From positions 1-54,909 of the forward strand of contig CAMAZY010000018.1 in assembly GCA_945863885.1 (NCBI GenBank): a stretch of 54,909 nt of DNA. The letters are read 5' to 3'. This DNA is from an uncultured Clostridia bacterium (GTDB lineage: Bacteria; Bacillota; Clostridia; Oscillospirales; Acutalibacteraceae). The notes beneath the pieces were generated by a model, which saw only the letters and a program-made list of their open reading frames with translations, made no database searches and was not told the DNA's origin. Position numbers and translations under genes: made by a program. Shown piece after piece: positions 16,523-25,551 of this stretch. The stretch's first letter is position 1. Every line of letters starts with the position of its first letter.

Positions 16523-16550
16523 ACTGTATCACTTTTTTGTATTTTTGTCA
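16521..16550 (-). promoter_or_regulatory. promoter of the repeat-tailed lipoprotein
   Basis: Minus strand TTGACA, 17-nt spacer, TACAGT, immediately before the long inverted repeat. It sits within the 108-nt gap after the beta-helix lipoprotein gene. Confidence 0.65.
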
Positions 16551-16561
16551 ATGATATTTCC

Positions 16562-18484
16562 TCAGCCGGCGTTATATTGTCCGAAAAGTGTACCTTTTGT
16601 GTAACCTCCGCCGATATAAACACCGTTTTCGTTTGAGCCGCTGCTGCTTCCTCCGGTGTAGGCACTAAGCTTTTCACCGGCCGTCAGGGCATCATCGGCA
16701 AAAACAACACTGGAAAATGACTTCGGCGAAGCAAAGCAAACCAGTACTTCTTCCTTTTCGTTCAAAAGGGCAAAAACCGTATTCGCCGGAACATTCCCGC
16801 TGATGTTCACGCACGGGACAGAACCGCTTGAAACGCTCTGACTCATGCCGCTGCTGCCGGTGGCAAGAAGCGTTCCGCCGGTTACGATGCACGAGCCGGC
16901 ATAGTCAAGCGCACCGTTTCCGTTCGATTCGGGACCGAAAACAACAACCGTTCCGCCGCTGATTTTAATGTCACCGTTCGAGTCAATTCCGTCTCCGTCA
17001 GCATTTACGATGATTGTTCCTCCGCTGATTTCGATGACGTCGGCACTGTTGTACTCGCCCTTGCCGCCGCCCATACCGCCTCTTCCGCCGTTAGCGCCCG
17101 GACGGTTTCCGCCGAACTGCAGGCCGGTCCGAACGGTGCTCGGTGCCTGTTCGCTTTCCTGCGGTTCGGAAGACTGACCTGCACCCCACGGAGCAGCCGG
17201 ATTTTCACTTTGCTGAGACGAGGAAGCGGCGTTCATTCCGTCGTCCGAAGCGACAACAGTAACCGTACCGCCGGAAATTTTTATGGTTTCTCCCTCAAGG
17301 CCCTCATAGCTTTGAAGAACACTGATATCTCCGCCTGCTATGTTGAGGGCGGTTTCGGCGTGTATGCCGTCGTCTCCGCTTCTGAGGCTGAGCGTGCCGG
17401 CGGTAATGGTACATGTCGAGCCGGAATGGAGCGCATCGTCAAAACTGTCAACAGTGAACGTGCCGCCTTTGATGTTGATGCTTTTTCCTTTCAGTGCCTT
17501 GGAAGAAGCAGTGGTTTCATTTTCGGCGTCCGCCGCACTGCTGTCGGGAGGTCTCATACCCGAAAAAGAACCAAAACCTCTTTCTGTTTCGGTTTTGACT
17601 TCGCCGCTTCCCCCGCCGGTCGTGATAGTAAATTCGCCGCCGGAAACGGTGAGATCCGAAACGGACTGAATTCCGTCAAGCTCACTTGTAATATGGAACG
17701 TACCGCCGCTTATAAGAATATTGCCTTTGTCGCTGTCGGTTTCGTTGCTTGTCCGGATGGCATCGCCCGCACTTGTGAGAGTGAAGGTTCCGTCCGTAAT
17801 TTCAACGCTGTCTTTTCCTCGGATTGCATCGTCCTTGCTGTTGATCGTAAGAACGCCGCCGTGTATCTGTAAATCGTCTTTACTGAAAACACCCTTGTTG
17901 AAGTTTGCCTGAACGGTAAGCGAACCGGCACCTTCAATCTGAAGGTCGTCCTTGCTGTAAATGACCGCCGTTGCGTATTCAGCGTTTTCATCTTCGGGAA
18001 CCGTTCGATCCGCATTGTCTGAAAGCGTACTGCTGCTGCCTTCCGGCAGAATGATCACGGTTTCCTTTCCGGATTCTTCGATATAGATCGGCGCCGTGTC
18101 ATCGCAGTGAATGTTTACCGAATCTAATGCTAATTTGACTTTTTTTTCGGAATCGGGAGAGTCGACAAGGATATGACCGTTTGAAAGGCTGCCTTTTATC
18201 AGGTAGCTTCCCGGCGCCGTGACAGTCAGCACATTGTTTTCGAACGTGACGCCCTCGCCGTCAATTGTTGTATCCGCATCGTTCAAAATAACATAGGTAT
18301 CATAGTCGTCCTGCTGTGTTTGTGCCTGTGTTGTCGCCGACACAAACTCCGACTCGTTTTCCGATTCAATCGGCACGGCCGTTTCGAGGGTTTTATCGGT
18401 ACTGTTGGAATCGGCACAGCCGAAAATCGGCAAAAGAAGAGATAAAGATAAGATAACTGATAAAAATGATTTCAAAGATTTCAT
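16562..18484 (-). CDS. carbohydrate-binding beta-helix lipoprotein (Cthe_2159/DUF4353-like)
   Basis: About 640 residues. A lipoprotein signal ends LPIFGC near residue 23. An N-terminal segment (VTFENNVLTVTAPGSYLIKG) leads into many short beta-helix rungs of the type ISGGTFTI..DDAI and ISGGTVTVVASDDG. Interrupting low-complexity inserts are rich in Ser/Gln/Pro and in Gly/Arg. This matches the Cthe_2159 family, described as polygalacturonate-binding, calcium-coordinating beta-helices of clostridial surfaces. ATG 18484 follows AGAGGTG; a GTG at 18493 is less likely. It lies 34 nt downstream of the DUF4956 gene, in the frequent VTC-DUF4956-beta-helix arrangement. Confidence 0.85.
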   Translation of the reverse strand: MKSLKSFLSVILSLSLLLPIFGCADSNSTDKTLETAVPIESENESEFVSATTQAQTQQDDYDTYVILNDADTTIDGEGVTFENNVLTVTAPGSYLIKGSLSNGHILVDSPDSEKKVKLALDSVNIHCDDTAPIYIEESGKETVIILPEGSSSTLSDNADRTVPEDENAEYATAVIYSKDDLQIEGAGSLTVQANFNKGVFSKDDLQIHGGVLTINSKDDAIRGKDSVEITDGTFTLTSAGDAIRTSNETDSDKGNILISGGTFHITSELDGIQSVSDLTVSGGEFTITTGGGSGEVKTETERGFGSFSGMRPPDSSAADAENETTASSKALKGKSINIKGGTFTVDSFDDALHSGSTCTITAGTLSLRSGDDGIHAETALNIAGGDISVLQSYEGLEGETIKISGGTVTVVASDDGMNAASSSQQSENPAAPWGAGQSSEPQESEQAPSTVRTGLQFGGNRPGANGGRGGMGGGKGEYNSADVIEISGGTIIVNADGDGIDSNGDIKISGGTVVVFGPESNGNGALDYAGSCIVTGGTLLATGSSGMSQSVSSGSVPCVNISGNVPANTVFALLNEKEEVLVCFASPKSFSSVVFADDALTAGEKLSAYTGGSSSGSNENGVYIGGGYTKGTLFGQYNAG

Positions 18485-18518
18485 AAATATCACCTCTTAA
18501 ACGTCAGACAAAAAGGCG

Positions 18519-19199
18519 TCAGAGAACTTCCTGACCCTGATTGCCCTGTCCGCAAATTATTTCGAGATTTCCGTTGCGGCAGCGAAGCTCATCGATAAAC
18601 TCCTTTTCCTTTTTGGCGTCTTTGAGTTTCAGATCGTAGGTAAGCTTAAAGAGGCTTCCCATGTTCGTTGTTTTAACGGTGACAAGCTCGCACTCGCTTG
18701 TATACTTTCTCATTACCGGATTGAGCGCTTCGGTGTAGTTGAGCGATTCGGGAATTACAATAATCAAAGAACGGCTGTTTTTGGCTCTTGTTCCGCCGAA
18801 GCCGAGCTTTGTATAAAGAATCAGCATACCGACCATGATCGCCGTAAAAATAACGGCAAAGCCTATGTAGCCCATACCGGTTGCAAGACCGGTCGCAAGG
18901 GCGATGAAAATGGCGCCGATTTCTTTTGCGGTTCCGGGAATGCTTCTGAATCTGACTAAGCTGAACGTTCCGGCAACCGCAACGCCTGCACCTAAATTGC
19001 CGTTTACAAGAAGAATGATGATCTGAACAACGGCGGGAATCAAAGCCAGCGTGACAACAAAGCCCGAAGAATGCTTTTTCGTCGTGAAAATGTAGGTCAG
19101 GGCAATCACAAGACCGAGTGCGAGAGACGTCAGCATACAGACGATAAAAGCAAAGGGAGTCATCGTTGCCGAGAGAATGGATTGAAAGATACTGTTCAT
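18519..19199 (-). CDS. DUF4956 membrane protein
   Basis: A 226-residue protein with about four N-terminal transmembrane segments (residues 15-150), a conserved loop GTFSLVRFRSIPGTAKEIG near 85, and a cytosolic C-terminal domain of about 75 residues that looks ferredoxin-like (YTSECELVTVKTTNM). It matches DUF4956, which commonly neighbours VTC-domain polyphosphate polymerases. No catalytic motif is evident, and it may be a membrane partner of the polymerase. A GGAGG ribosome binding site precedes the start. It lies 26 nt after the VTC gene. Confidence 0.85.
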   Translation of the reverse strand: MNSIFQSILSATMTPFAFIVCMLTSLALGLVIALTYIFTTKKHSSGFVVTLALIPAVVQIIILLVNGNLGAGVAVAGTFSLVRFRSIPGTAKEIGAIFIALATGLATGMGYIGFAVIFTAIMVGMLILYTKLGFGGTRAKNSRSLIIVIPESLNYTEALNPVMRKYTSECELVTVKTTNMGSLFKLTYDLKLKDAKKEKEFIDELRCRNGNLEIICGQGNQGQEVL

Positions 19200-19225
19200 G
19201 GGTAGGTTTCCTCCAAAATAAAAAT

Positions 19226-19948
19226 TTATATTGCTACGGTTTCTTTTGACGGTTCAGTCATCATAACCCGGAAAGCGGTTCCGTATTTGGAAAAAGACGC
19301 CGGGAAAATCTCCATCTTGTTAAGCTCCGCCGTCAGCCACAATGGCATCGAGCCGATACATTTGATCTCCATAACGCTTTTGTCCCGGTCTAAAAGCGGA
19401 TATCCGTCACTGCCCTTTGAAAGGTCAAGATTCTTGTTGCGAAAACGGACATTATCGTCGAATGTAATTCGAAGCTCACGGTCTTCTTTTCCGTAATAGG
19501 CGGTCCGGTCATAAAACAGCGAAACAGCAGGTCGTATTCCCGGGTAAACCGACATAAAATACCGAATTTCCTTTAGCACCTGCGGATTCGCTTTTTCCGG
19601 ATTATTCCCTTTTATAAGAAACTCCAAGGCGTCTACATAACTCATATGAACCCGCCGTTTATAGACGACACCCTTGTATTTTTTCTTCAGTTCCACAAAA
19701 ACGTTGCTGTCATGTTTGGGCACCCCGTAGGACCGAAGTCTCAGCTTTTCTTTAAAAACCGGCTTTTCGATCGATGCACGAATGACCCGGAAGTCCGACG
19801 TATCAAAATAGATATTGCAAATTGTGCTTTCTCCATATTCGTCGGGCGTCATGTGTTCGAGCATCTTTTCGATCAGCGCTTCTTTTTGGGAAGACGTCAC
19901 AATATATTTTTTTTCGTACCGTTTAAAGACCGACTTGTATTTTGACAT
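19226..19948 (-). CDS. VTC-domain polyphosphate polymerase
   Basis: A 240-residue single VTC tunnel domain. Basic and acidic tunnel residues appear in order: RYEKKYIV near 10, KEKLRLRSYG near 67, VFVELKKKYKG near 83, RITFDDNVRFR near 158 and VMEIKCIGSMPLW near 190. The family makes or handles inorganic polyphosphate from ATP. It follows the histidine kinase gene after 24 nt and precedes DUF4956, so the two-component system probably controls this unit. A GGGGG stretch lies before ATG 19948. Confidence 0.88.
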   Translation of the reverse strand: MSKYKSVFKRYEKKYIVTSSQKEALIEKMLEHMTPDEYGESTICNIYFDTSDFRVIRASIEKPVFKEKLRLRSYGVPKHDSNVFVELKKKYKGVVYKRRVHMSYVDALEFLIKGNNPEKANPQVLKEIRYFMSVYPGIRPAVSLFYDRTAYYGKEDRELRITFDDNVRFRNKNLDLSKGSDGYPLLDRDKSVMEIKCIGSMPLWLTAELNKMEIFPASFSKYGTAFRVMMTEPSKETVAI

Positions 19949-19972
19949 ATATATCCCCCTGAGTCAAGACCG

Positions 19973-21220
19973 TCAAAGAACAACCTTGAAGAGAATTGAT
20001 TTTGAATCACTGCTGGTTGCGGTGATTTTTCCTTTGTGCCGCTGTACAATTACCTGCGCAATCGAAAGACCGATTCCGTAACCGCCCGTCTCTCTCGCCC
20101 GTGAGGAATCCGCACGGTAAAAACGGTCAAACAGCATATCGAGCTTACTTTTATCGATATAGTCACAGTCGTTGAAAACGGAAAATACCGTATTCTTTCC
20201 GCTTTTGTAAACGGCTATTTTTATCGTTCCGCCTTTTTTACAATACTTGACGGCATTGTCGCACAAAATGGACGCAAGCTGTTTGATTTCACTTTCGTTA
20301 CCCGTGTACATGAGATTCGGCATGATGTTATATTCGAGCGAAACCTCGTTCTTGGCGGCAAGCGTCTCAAAATTTTGCGCCGTTTCGGTCACGGCCTCGC
20401 TGATACAGAATGTCGTATCCTTGTTTTTCAGCTTTTCTTCGTCAAGCTTTGAAAGCGTGACAAGGTTTTTGACAAGTCCGTCAAGCCGCTTCGTCTGATT
20501 TTTAATACTGGTTACCCATTCGTTTTCGCCCTCGCACATTTCGAGCACTTCCGCGTCGGCGTTGATGATCGCAATCGGCGTCTTGAGTTCATGTCCGGCG
20601 TCGGTAATGAACTGCTTTTGCTTTTCGATACTTTTTTCAATCGGACGTATGGCATTTTTCGAAAGCTTATAAACCGGATAAATCAAAACGAGAATACAGA
20701 TCAACCCGACAAGAAGAGAAAGCGAAAACAACTTGAAGGTCGCTTCAACTTCCCGGCTGAAATCAATAAAGACGATAATGGAATTGCCGGAATTTCTGTC
20801 GTGTGCGTAATAATACCGATAATCGTCAAGGAAACCGAAGCCGGGTCCCCGCTTAAAGACTTCGGATGCATATTCAAACGCATCACGGTCGGAAACGGCG
20901 GCAATATTTTCCGTCGCAATATCGGTTACGATATTATGGTTGAGCTTGACAACAAAATATCTTGTGGAATACGGCGTCTCTATCGTAATCTGAACTTTTT
21001 TAAACGGATTCAAAATTGAATCAACGTAATCTGTCCCACTGTCGTGATAGCTGTTCGGGAAGACACCGCCGTTTTCGGCGATAATATAAAGGATATTGCG
21101 CACTTCGGAATCCCTTTGATAAACGTTCATGGCATTGACGGCGAACATCTGAACCCAGACGATGATAACCAGGGCTAAAAGCGCAATGGAAATAAACTTG
21201 CGCTGAAGCTTTTTCAGCAT
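19973..21220 (-). CDS. sensor histidine kinase
   Basis: A 415-residue membrane kinase. It has one TM helix at about 10-30, an extracytoplasmic sensor of about 130 residues, a second TM at about 165-188, the H-box DAGHELKTP near 208, the N-box ILCDNAVKYC near 318, and the G-box GGYGIGLSIAQ near 382. The start overlaps the response-regulator stop by 7 nt (translational coupling), with GGAGG ahead of ATG 21220. It probably responds to an envelope signal and regulates the polyphosphate/beta-helix genes; the signal is unknown. Confidence 0.92.
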   Translation of the reverse strand: MLKKLQRKFISIALLALVIIVWVQMFAVNAMNVYQRDSEVRNILYIIAENGGVFPNSYHDSGTDYVDSILNPFKKVQITIETPYSTRYFVVKLNHNIVTDIATENIAAVSDRDAFEYASEVFKRGPGFGFLDDYRYYYAHDRNSGNSIIVFIDFSREVEATFKLFSLSLLVGLICILVLIYPVYKLSKNAIRPIEKSIEKQKQFITDAGHELKTPIAIINADAEVLEMCEGENEWVTSIKNQTKRLDGLVKNLVTLSKLDEEKLKNKDTTFCISEAVTETAQNFETLAAKNEVSLEYNIMPNLMYTGNESEIKQLASILCDNAVKYCKKGGTIKIAVYKSGKNTVFSVFNDCDYIDKSKLDMLFDRFYRADSSRARETGGYGIGLSIAQVIVQRHKGKITATSSDSKSILFKVVL

Positions 21221-21891
21221 TGCTTTTCCTCCAGCGTATAGCCGACTCCTCTTGTCGCCTTAATTTCAAGATTCGCATTCAGAGAGGACAGCTTTTTTCG
21301 AAGATAGGATATATAAACCCAGACAACGTTGATTTCCGCTTCGGTATCATAGCCCCAGATCCGCTCCATGAACTGTTCGGTCGAAATCAGACGGTTGGGG
21401 TTATTCATGAGCATTTCAATCATCTGAAATTCCTTGTTTCCGAGGCGGAAAGAGCCGTGCTCGGTCGAAAGCTCAAAGGTTTCCCGGTTGAGCGAAAGGT
21501 TGCCCAGCTGAAGAAGATTCGGCGAAAACTCAGACTTTCTTCTTGTCATGGCCCGTATTCTCGCAAGAAGCTCCCCCATCGCAAAGGGCTTTGTCAGATA
21601 GTCGTCCGCACCCTTGTCAAGTCCGACGATTCTGTCCTCAACCTCAGCTTTTGCGGTAAGGATCAGAACGGGTGTTGAAATTCCCTTTTCCCGAAGCTGT
21701 TCGAGTACCTCAAGGCCGTTTTTTCCGGGCATCATCAGATCGAGAATGATTCCGTCGTAGTTTTCGCAAAGACCGTAGTCAAGCGCATCGTTGCCGTTGT
21801 AAACAGCGTCAACGGAATAGTTGTTGTGCTTGAGTACGGCACACAGAGCTTTTGAAAGATCTTTTTCGTCTTCGGCAAGCAAAAGTCTCAT
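21214..21891 (-). CDS. OmpR-family response regulator
   Basis: A 225-residue two-domain regulator. The receiver has acidic pair EDE near residue 7, phospho-acceptor Asp in IILDLMMPG near 51, and KPF lysine near 101. The C-terminal winged helix (about 130-222) includes LGNKEFQMIEMLMNNP and RGVGYTLE. It is the cognate partner of the overlapping kinase gene, and starts 22 nt after the alarmone synthetase gene. Confidence 0.94.
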   Translation of the reverse strand: MRLLLAEDEKDLSKALCAVLKHNNYSVDAVYNGNDALDYGLCENYDGIILDLMMPGKNGLEVLEQLREKGISTPVLILTAKAEVEDRIVGLDKGADDYLTKPFAMGELLARIRAMTRRKSEFSPNLLQLGNLSLNRETFELSTEHGSFRLGNKEFQMIEMLMNNPNRLISTEQFMERIWGYDTEAEINVVWVYISYLRKKLSSLNANLEIKATRGVGYTLEEKQC

Positions 21892-21912
21892 AATATTTCC
21901 TCCGTTGTCTTT

Positions 21913-22551
21913 TTAACTTTCATTGATTAAATCTCTGAGCGTCATGAGTGATATCTCGCTCGAATACATTTCGTCGGCGCACTTTTTCAGCTCCGATACG
22001 ATCATCGCTTCGTCTTTGATATGTTTTTTATATTTGAGCTGATGCTCAAGACTCGCCCAACTGTCCATGGATATTGTGCGTATCTGTATTTCGGCACAGA
22101 CCGATTGTTTTCCGGTCGGTGTGCCGACCTCTTTGCGTACAACGGTATGAAAGCTTCGGTAGCCGTTGGGCTTTGGATTGGTTATGTAATCCTTGGTTCT
22201 GACGATTTCAAAATCGGGATTGCTATGAAAACAAAGAAAAAGCTTTTCTATTTCGTCGGCATATTTGCAGATAAGCCTCACTCCCGCAAGGTCAAAAAGA
22301 TTGTCAAAAGCGTTTTCTCTTGAAAAAACCAGTCCTTTTTTGCTCAATTTAGCCTTAACGGAATCAAGGCTTTTTATACGGGTTTTTGTGTGTTCAACAT
22401 AGCCCGAGGCTTCGGCAGTTTTGATAATTTCGTCTATGATAATCTGAAAAGCGGAAAGACTGCTTCCGTAAAAGCTGAGTTCGTCCGTTCCCATCGTATA
22501 AGGCAAAACCATCACCTGCCAACCAATAATTCTTGTTAAATCCGATGACAT
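21913..22551 (-). CDS. small alarmone synthetase (RelA/SpoT synthetase domain)
   Basis: A 212-residue single-domain (p)ppGpp synthetase of the RelQ/RelP size class. Motifs seen are AGVRLICKYADEI near 90, DYITNPKPNGYRSFH near 122 and VCAEIQIRTISMDSWASLEHQLKY-type sequence (key residues E-Q-R..W..EH..Y) near 150. There is no hydrolase or TGS/ACT domain. The start is uncertain: ATGs at residues 1, 14 and 20 are possible and none has a textbook ribosome binding site. Being first in the run with the two-component and polyphosphate genes, it hints at linked stress control, since (p)ppGpp and polyphosphate are known to be connected in other bacteria. Confidence 0.88.
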   Translation of the reverse strand: MSSDLTRIIGWQVMVLPYTMGTDELSFYGSSLSAFQIIIDEIIKTAEASGYVEHTKTRIKSLDSVKAKLSKKGLVFSRENAFDNLFDLAGVRLICKYADEIEKLFLCFHSNPDFEIVRTKDYITNPKPNGYRSFHTVVRKEVGTPTGKQSVCAEIQIRTISMDSWASLEHQLKYKKHIKDEAMIVSELKKCADEMYSSEISLMTLRDLINES

Positions 22552-22622
22552 AATGATAGAAGCGAAACTTAAAAATTAAATAAACTTATTTCACATTGTT
22601 AACAAAACATTGAAAACACCAT

Positions 22623-22652
22623 GACCTCATAAGGTTCAAGCCTTATGAGGTC
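22623..22652 (-). terminator. perfect 12-bp hairpin after the SH3 protein gene
   Basis: GACCTCATAAGG / CCTTATGAGGTC with an 8-nt loop. On the minus strand it lies 28 nt beyond the SH3 gene stop. The following T content is modest (TGGTGTTTT), so it may be a weak terminator or an RNA-stabilising hairpin. Confidence 0.6.
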
Positions 22653-22679
22653 ACAATAGATGACACTTCATTCAATAGA

Positions 22680-23603
22680 TCAGCCGATAAACTCACTTGA
22701 AGCAAAACCGCTATAGTCGATACCGTTGTTGACGAAGTAGACAAAATACCAATTCGGATTGATTTTTGACTGTCCTAAAACCAGTACGGAAAAACCGTTC
22801 GGCATTTTGAAGGTGATATTATTCTTTGTGGATGTGTCCGGAGACGACCGAAGCATAAGCCTGTCACTTCCGACGTTGACAACATTCGCATAAAACGACA
22901 CCTGATAATAATCGACATCCGGGCGGGAATAGATATCTGCGCTGTACGTGCCATTCGTCGGTGGAACCGGTGCCGTCGTAGCCGGCGTTTTTGAGCTCGA
23001 AATCAAAGTGTTGTTGATCCAGCCGTAAACGTTGGCGTCAGCATAGTAGATATACACCCAATTCTTATCGCTTGCCGCTCCCCCTCGGATTTCGACGGCG
23101 CTGCCGTTTGCAATCTTCATCAGCGTATCATAGTTCATGCCCGGTCCGCTTTTGAGCAAAAGACCGTCAGGAGAACTTACATAATAAACGACGGGTGAAT
23201 AATGCGTTTCGGGCTCATAGAGGTTCGCATTTGATGCACTTGTCGCAGCAGTGGTTGAAGCCGTTATCTGACTGTCTGCCGTTGTATCCGGAGCGTCAGT
23301 GGTTGTAACCCTGCCGTTTGCGGCTTTTGTTTCCTCGTCGTCCGCAGACTGACTTGTCGTCGTGCGGTCAGCAGACGGACGTTCCGCATTATCATCTTTG
23401 TTCTTCAGGATAAAGAATACAGCCGTTCCCGCAATGGCGAGAACCAGAACAACCGCAATAATCGCAACAATAATCTTCGTTGCGCTCTTTTTCGGTTGGG
23501 GCTCAACGTCATACTCATACGACTCCTGCACCACCTGACAGCCGCAGACCGGACAAAAGGCCACGTCAGGCGGCAACGGATTTTGACAATTAGGACAATT
23601 CAT
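22680..23603 (-). CDS. zinc-ribbon, single-pass membrane protein with two SH3-like domains
   Basis: A 307-residue protein. The N-terminal zinc ribbon CPNCQN..FCPVCGC (residues 3-22) is cytosolic, one TM helix spans about 43-66, a Thr/Asp/Ser-rich linker covers about 70-130, and two bacterial SH3-like domains follow (about 138-200, SSPDGLLLKSGPGMNYDTL; and 220-307, RLMLRSSPDTSTKN). The SH3 parts would face the cell wall. The combination suggests an envelope sensor or wall-binding protein; there is no enzyme motif. It has its own promoter and a GGAAGAGGG ribosome binding site. Confidence 0.8.
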   Translation of the reverse strand: MNCPNCQNPLPPDVAFCPVCGCQVVQESYEYDVEPQPKKSATKIIVAIIAVVLVLAIAGTAVFFILKNKDDNAERPSADRTTTSQSADDEETKAANGRVTTTDAPDTTADSQITASTTAATSASNANLYEPETHYSPVVYYVSSPDGLLLKSGPGMNYDTLMKIANGSAVEIRGGAASDKNWVYIYYADANVYGWINNTLISSSKTPATTAPVPPTNGTYSADIYSRPDVDYYQVSFYANVVNVGSDRLMLRSSPDTSTKNNITFKMPNGFSVLVLGQSKINPNWYFVYFVNNGIDYSGFASSEFIG

Positions 23604-23909
23604 GTTTTTCCCTCTTCCTTAACATTTTTTTACATTTTAGCACGCTGTTTAAATAAAGTCAATAAATTGAACCGAAAAGACAACGCAGTACCGAAAAATC
23701 GGAGATAATGACAAAGACAGCCGTAACACCTACGGCTGTCCTGCATTAAATTTGAAAGGAGAGGGGAGTGCAATGGGGAAGAGGGAGCAGCGTGAAAAAT
23801 CGGAAAAAAACACGCTACAATCCCCATCGCACATTCAGAAGTATAAAGGGGTTACTTTAAATGAAAGTTAAAAAAGCAATGCCATTTTAGAAAACATAAA
23901 TTTTAATAA
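23604..23909. other. 306-nt intergenic region with promoter and hairpin
   Basis: It holds the promoter of the SH3 protein gene and a 10-bp hairpin at 23716-23740 (GACAGCCGTA / TACGGCTGTC). A 32-codon frame at 23773 with a GGAGAGGGGAG leader is not convincing as a gene. No terminator is evident for the GH28 gene on its right. Confidence 0.5.
23634..23662 (-). promoter_or_regulatory. SigA-type promoter of the SH3 protein gene
   Basis: Minus strand TTGACT (23662-23657), 17-nt spacer, TAAAAT (23639-23634), about 30 nt before ATG 23603. Confidence 0.8.
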
Positions 23910-25472
23910 TTATATATTATTTTCGTAACAATAACATTCCCGGGTATCCGACGTTCTCTTCTCGCAGTAAAAATCCTCTACGGTGACATTTTCGGTATTT
24001 CTCGAAAACAGCCCGTAGCACGGCAAGCTCCAGTATTTGCTGAACTTATGAGAGATAAAGTAAATATGCGATACCCTTGTGATTTCGGGGTAGCCGTTCA
24101 TGGATTTTTCGTCGGGATTCTTCTTAATCGAAAGATTCTGTTCGGTGTCCCGGTACTTGATATCAAAGCCTTTGAGCGTGATATTTTTAACATTGTGACC
24201 CTTGATACCGGTCACCGCCGACGGCATTTCGACGTTGTCGGCCTTGATGTTTTCGACCGTGACATTTTCAATTGAACTGACCGTGTTGCGTCCTCTTCTG
24301 AGTCTGTTTCCGAGCCAGACAAGAAGCGGTGCGGACACACCCTGCATTTCGATATCGCTTATGTTGATATTCTTGATATTTGCGCCGTCTGCACTTTCAA
24401 CGGCAAGACCGCTGTAACCGCCTGTGATACCCTCGGGCATGAAGAAGAAACAGTCTTTGACGGTGATGTCGGCAATATCAAATTCGGTTTCCGTGCCGAT
24501 TTTGAAGTTGTTGGCAAACGAGCAGATTTCGCAGTCGGTGACAGTGACATTAGTGATATCCGAATCCATCGATTTTATAACGATGCCGTCGTCCGCCGTC
24601 GCAATAAAGCAATGCGATATCTCATAATCCTTACCGCCTGTGATGTCGATTCCGTCGCCGTTTGCAATATGTAAATGGCTGTCGATGATGAGATTCTTGA
24701 TTGTCACGTTTTCACAATTCGCAAAAACCGCCGTCCAGAATGCGCTGTCCTTTAAAACGATATTGTCTACCGAAACGTTCTTGCAGTTTTCAAGCCGGAT
24801 AAGGTTCGCTCTTTCGCCGTCCTTTGCCATGCGGATACGCTTTCTCGCTTCGAGCACACGGGTATAAAGATTGAATTCTTTCAGTGCATACAGCGGTTCG
24901 TCCGCTTCCGGGTCATTTGTGTAGGTAAAGCCGTTCCCGTCAATGGTACCGCCACCCGTGATGCGGATATTTTCGCAGTTTTCGGCAAGAATGACTGCTT
25001 TTTCGAGCGGCTTTGCACTTGCCTGATTTTCTTCATACGACTGCGAAAAAAGCACGGCACCTTTTTCTATATATAAAGTAATATTGCTTTGAAGCCGGAC
25101 AGTCGTAATTTTGTAGGTTCCTTTCGGAATGACTACCGTTCCGCCCGTCTCCCCTGTCTTATCAATCGCCTTTTCGATAGCCGCTGCGTTTTCTTCGGGC
25201 GTGTTTTCTTCCAACAAGCCCTCGGGAACAGTTCCGTTTTCGACTTTCGTGTCTTTCAGATAGTTGTCATACCGGATATTCGCAATCCGACAGCCGTTTT
25301 CCTTGGTTGTATAGACGGTTTCCTCCTTGCCGAGCGTTTCGGTACTCCCTGACGTATGAAGCTTATACGAAATTCCGAAAGCGGCAAGAGCCGGCAGTAT
25401 TAAAGCAAGAACACAAACCAATACAATCAGAAATATTTTCATACCGAGCCTTCTTTTTTCGTTTTTGTCCAT
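23910..25472 (-). CDS. GH28-like pectin-acting glycoside hydrolase
   Basis: A 520-residue right-handed beta-helix enzyme with an N-terminal signal anchor (residues 11-33). GH28 acid motifs are seen in HIANGDGIDITGG near 265 and TADDGIVIKS near 288, the two places that supply catalytic Asp residues in polygalacturonases. The usual GHG motif is replaced by FANNFKIGTE near 315, as in divergent GH28 branches, so substrate specificity is unclear. Start could be ATG 25472 or the internal MKIFLIV start ten codons later. It is 79 nt downstream of oadB with an imperfect repeat between, so probably separately expressed. Confidence 0.82.
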   Translation of the reverse strand: MDKNEKRRLGMKIFLIVLVCVLALILPALAAFGISYKLHTSGSTETLGKEETVYTTKENGCRIANIRYDNYLKDTKVENGTVPEGLLEENTPEENAAAIEKAIDKTGETGGTVVIPKGTYKITTVRLQSNITLYIEKGAVLFSQSYEENQASAKPLEKAVILAENCENIRITGGGTIDGNGFTYTNDPEADEPLYALKEFNLYTRVLEARKRIRMAKDGERANLIRLENCKNVSVDNIVLKDSAFWTAVFANCENVTIKNLIIDSHLHIANGDGIDITGGKDYEISHCFIATADDGIVIKSMDSDITNVTVTDCEICSFANNFKIGTETEFDIADITVKDCFFFMPEGITGGYSGLAVESADGANIKNINISDIEMQGVSAPLLVWLGNRLRRGRNTVSSIENVTVENIKADNVEMPSAVTGIKGHNVKNITLKGFDIKYRDTEQNLSIKKNPDEKSMNGYPEITRVSHIYFISHKFSKYWSLPCYGLFSRNTENVTVEDFYCEKRTSDTRECYCYENNI

Positions 25473-25484
25473 CTCTCTAAAACA

Positions 25485-25540
25485 AGAGGTCAGTTCTGAT
25501 TTCTGACATCTGTCCGTCTGAAATCTGAAAGCTGACCTCT
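25485..25540. repeat. imperfect inverted repeat between oadB and the GH28 gene
   Basis: AGAGGTCAG (25485-25493) and CTGACCTCT (25532-25540) are perfect arms. Between them are smaller CTGATTTCTGACA / TGAAATCTGAAAG echoes. It resembles dispersed intergenic hairpin elements and may also terminate the oad operon. Confidence 0.55.
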
Positions 25541-25551
25541 AATACTGATAT

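Noticed and set aside
23773-23871. 32-codon open frame with a purine-rich leader
   Set aside because: Composition is low-complexity, there is no promoter or terminator, and no helix core like that of the small peptide family.
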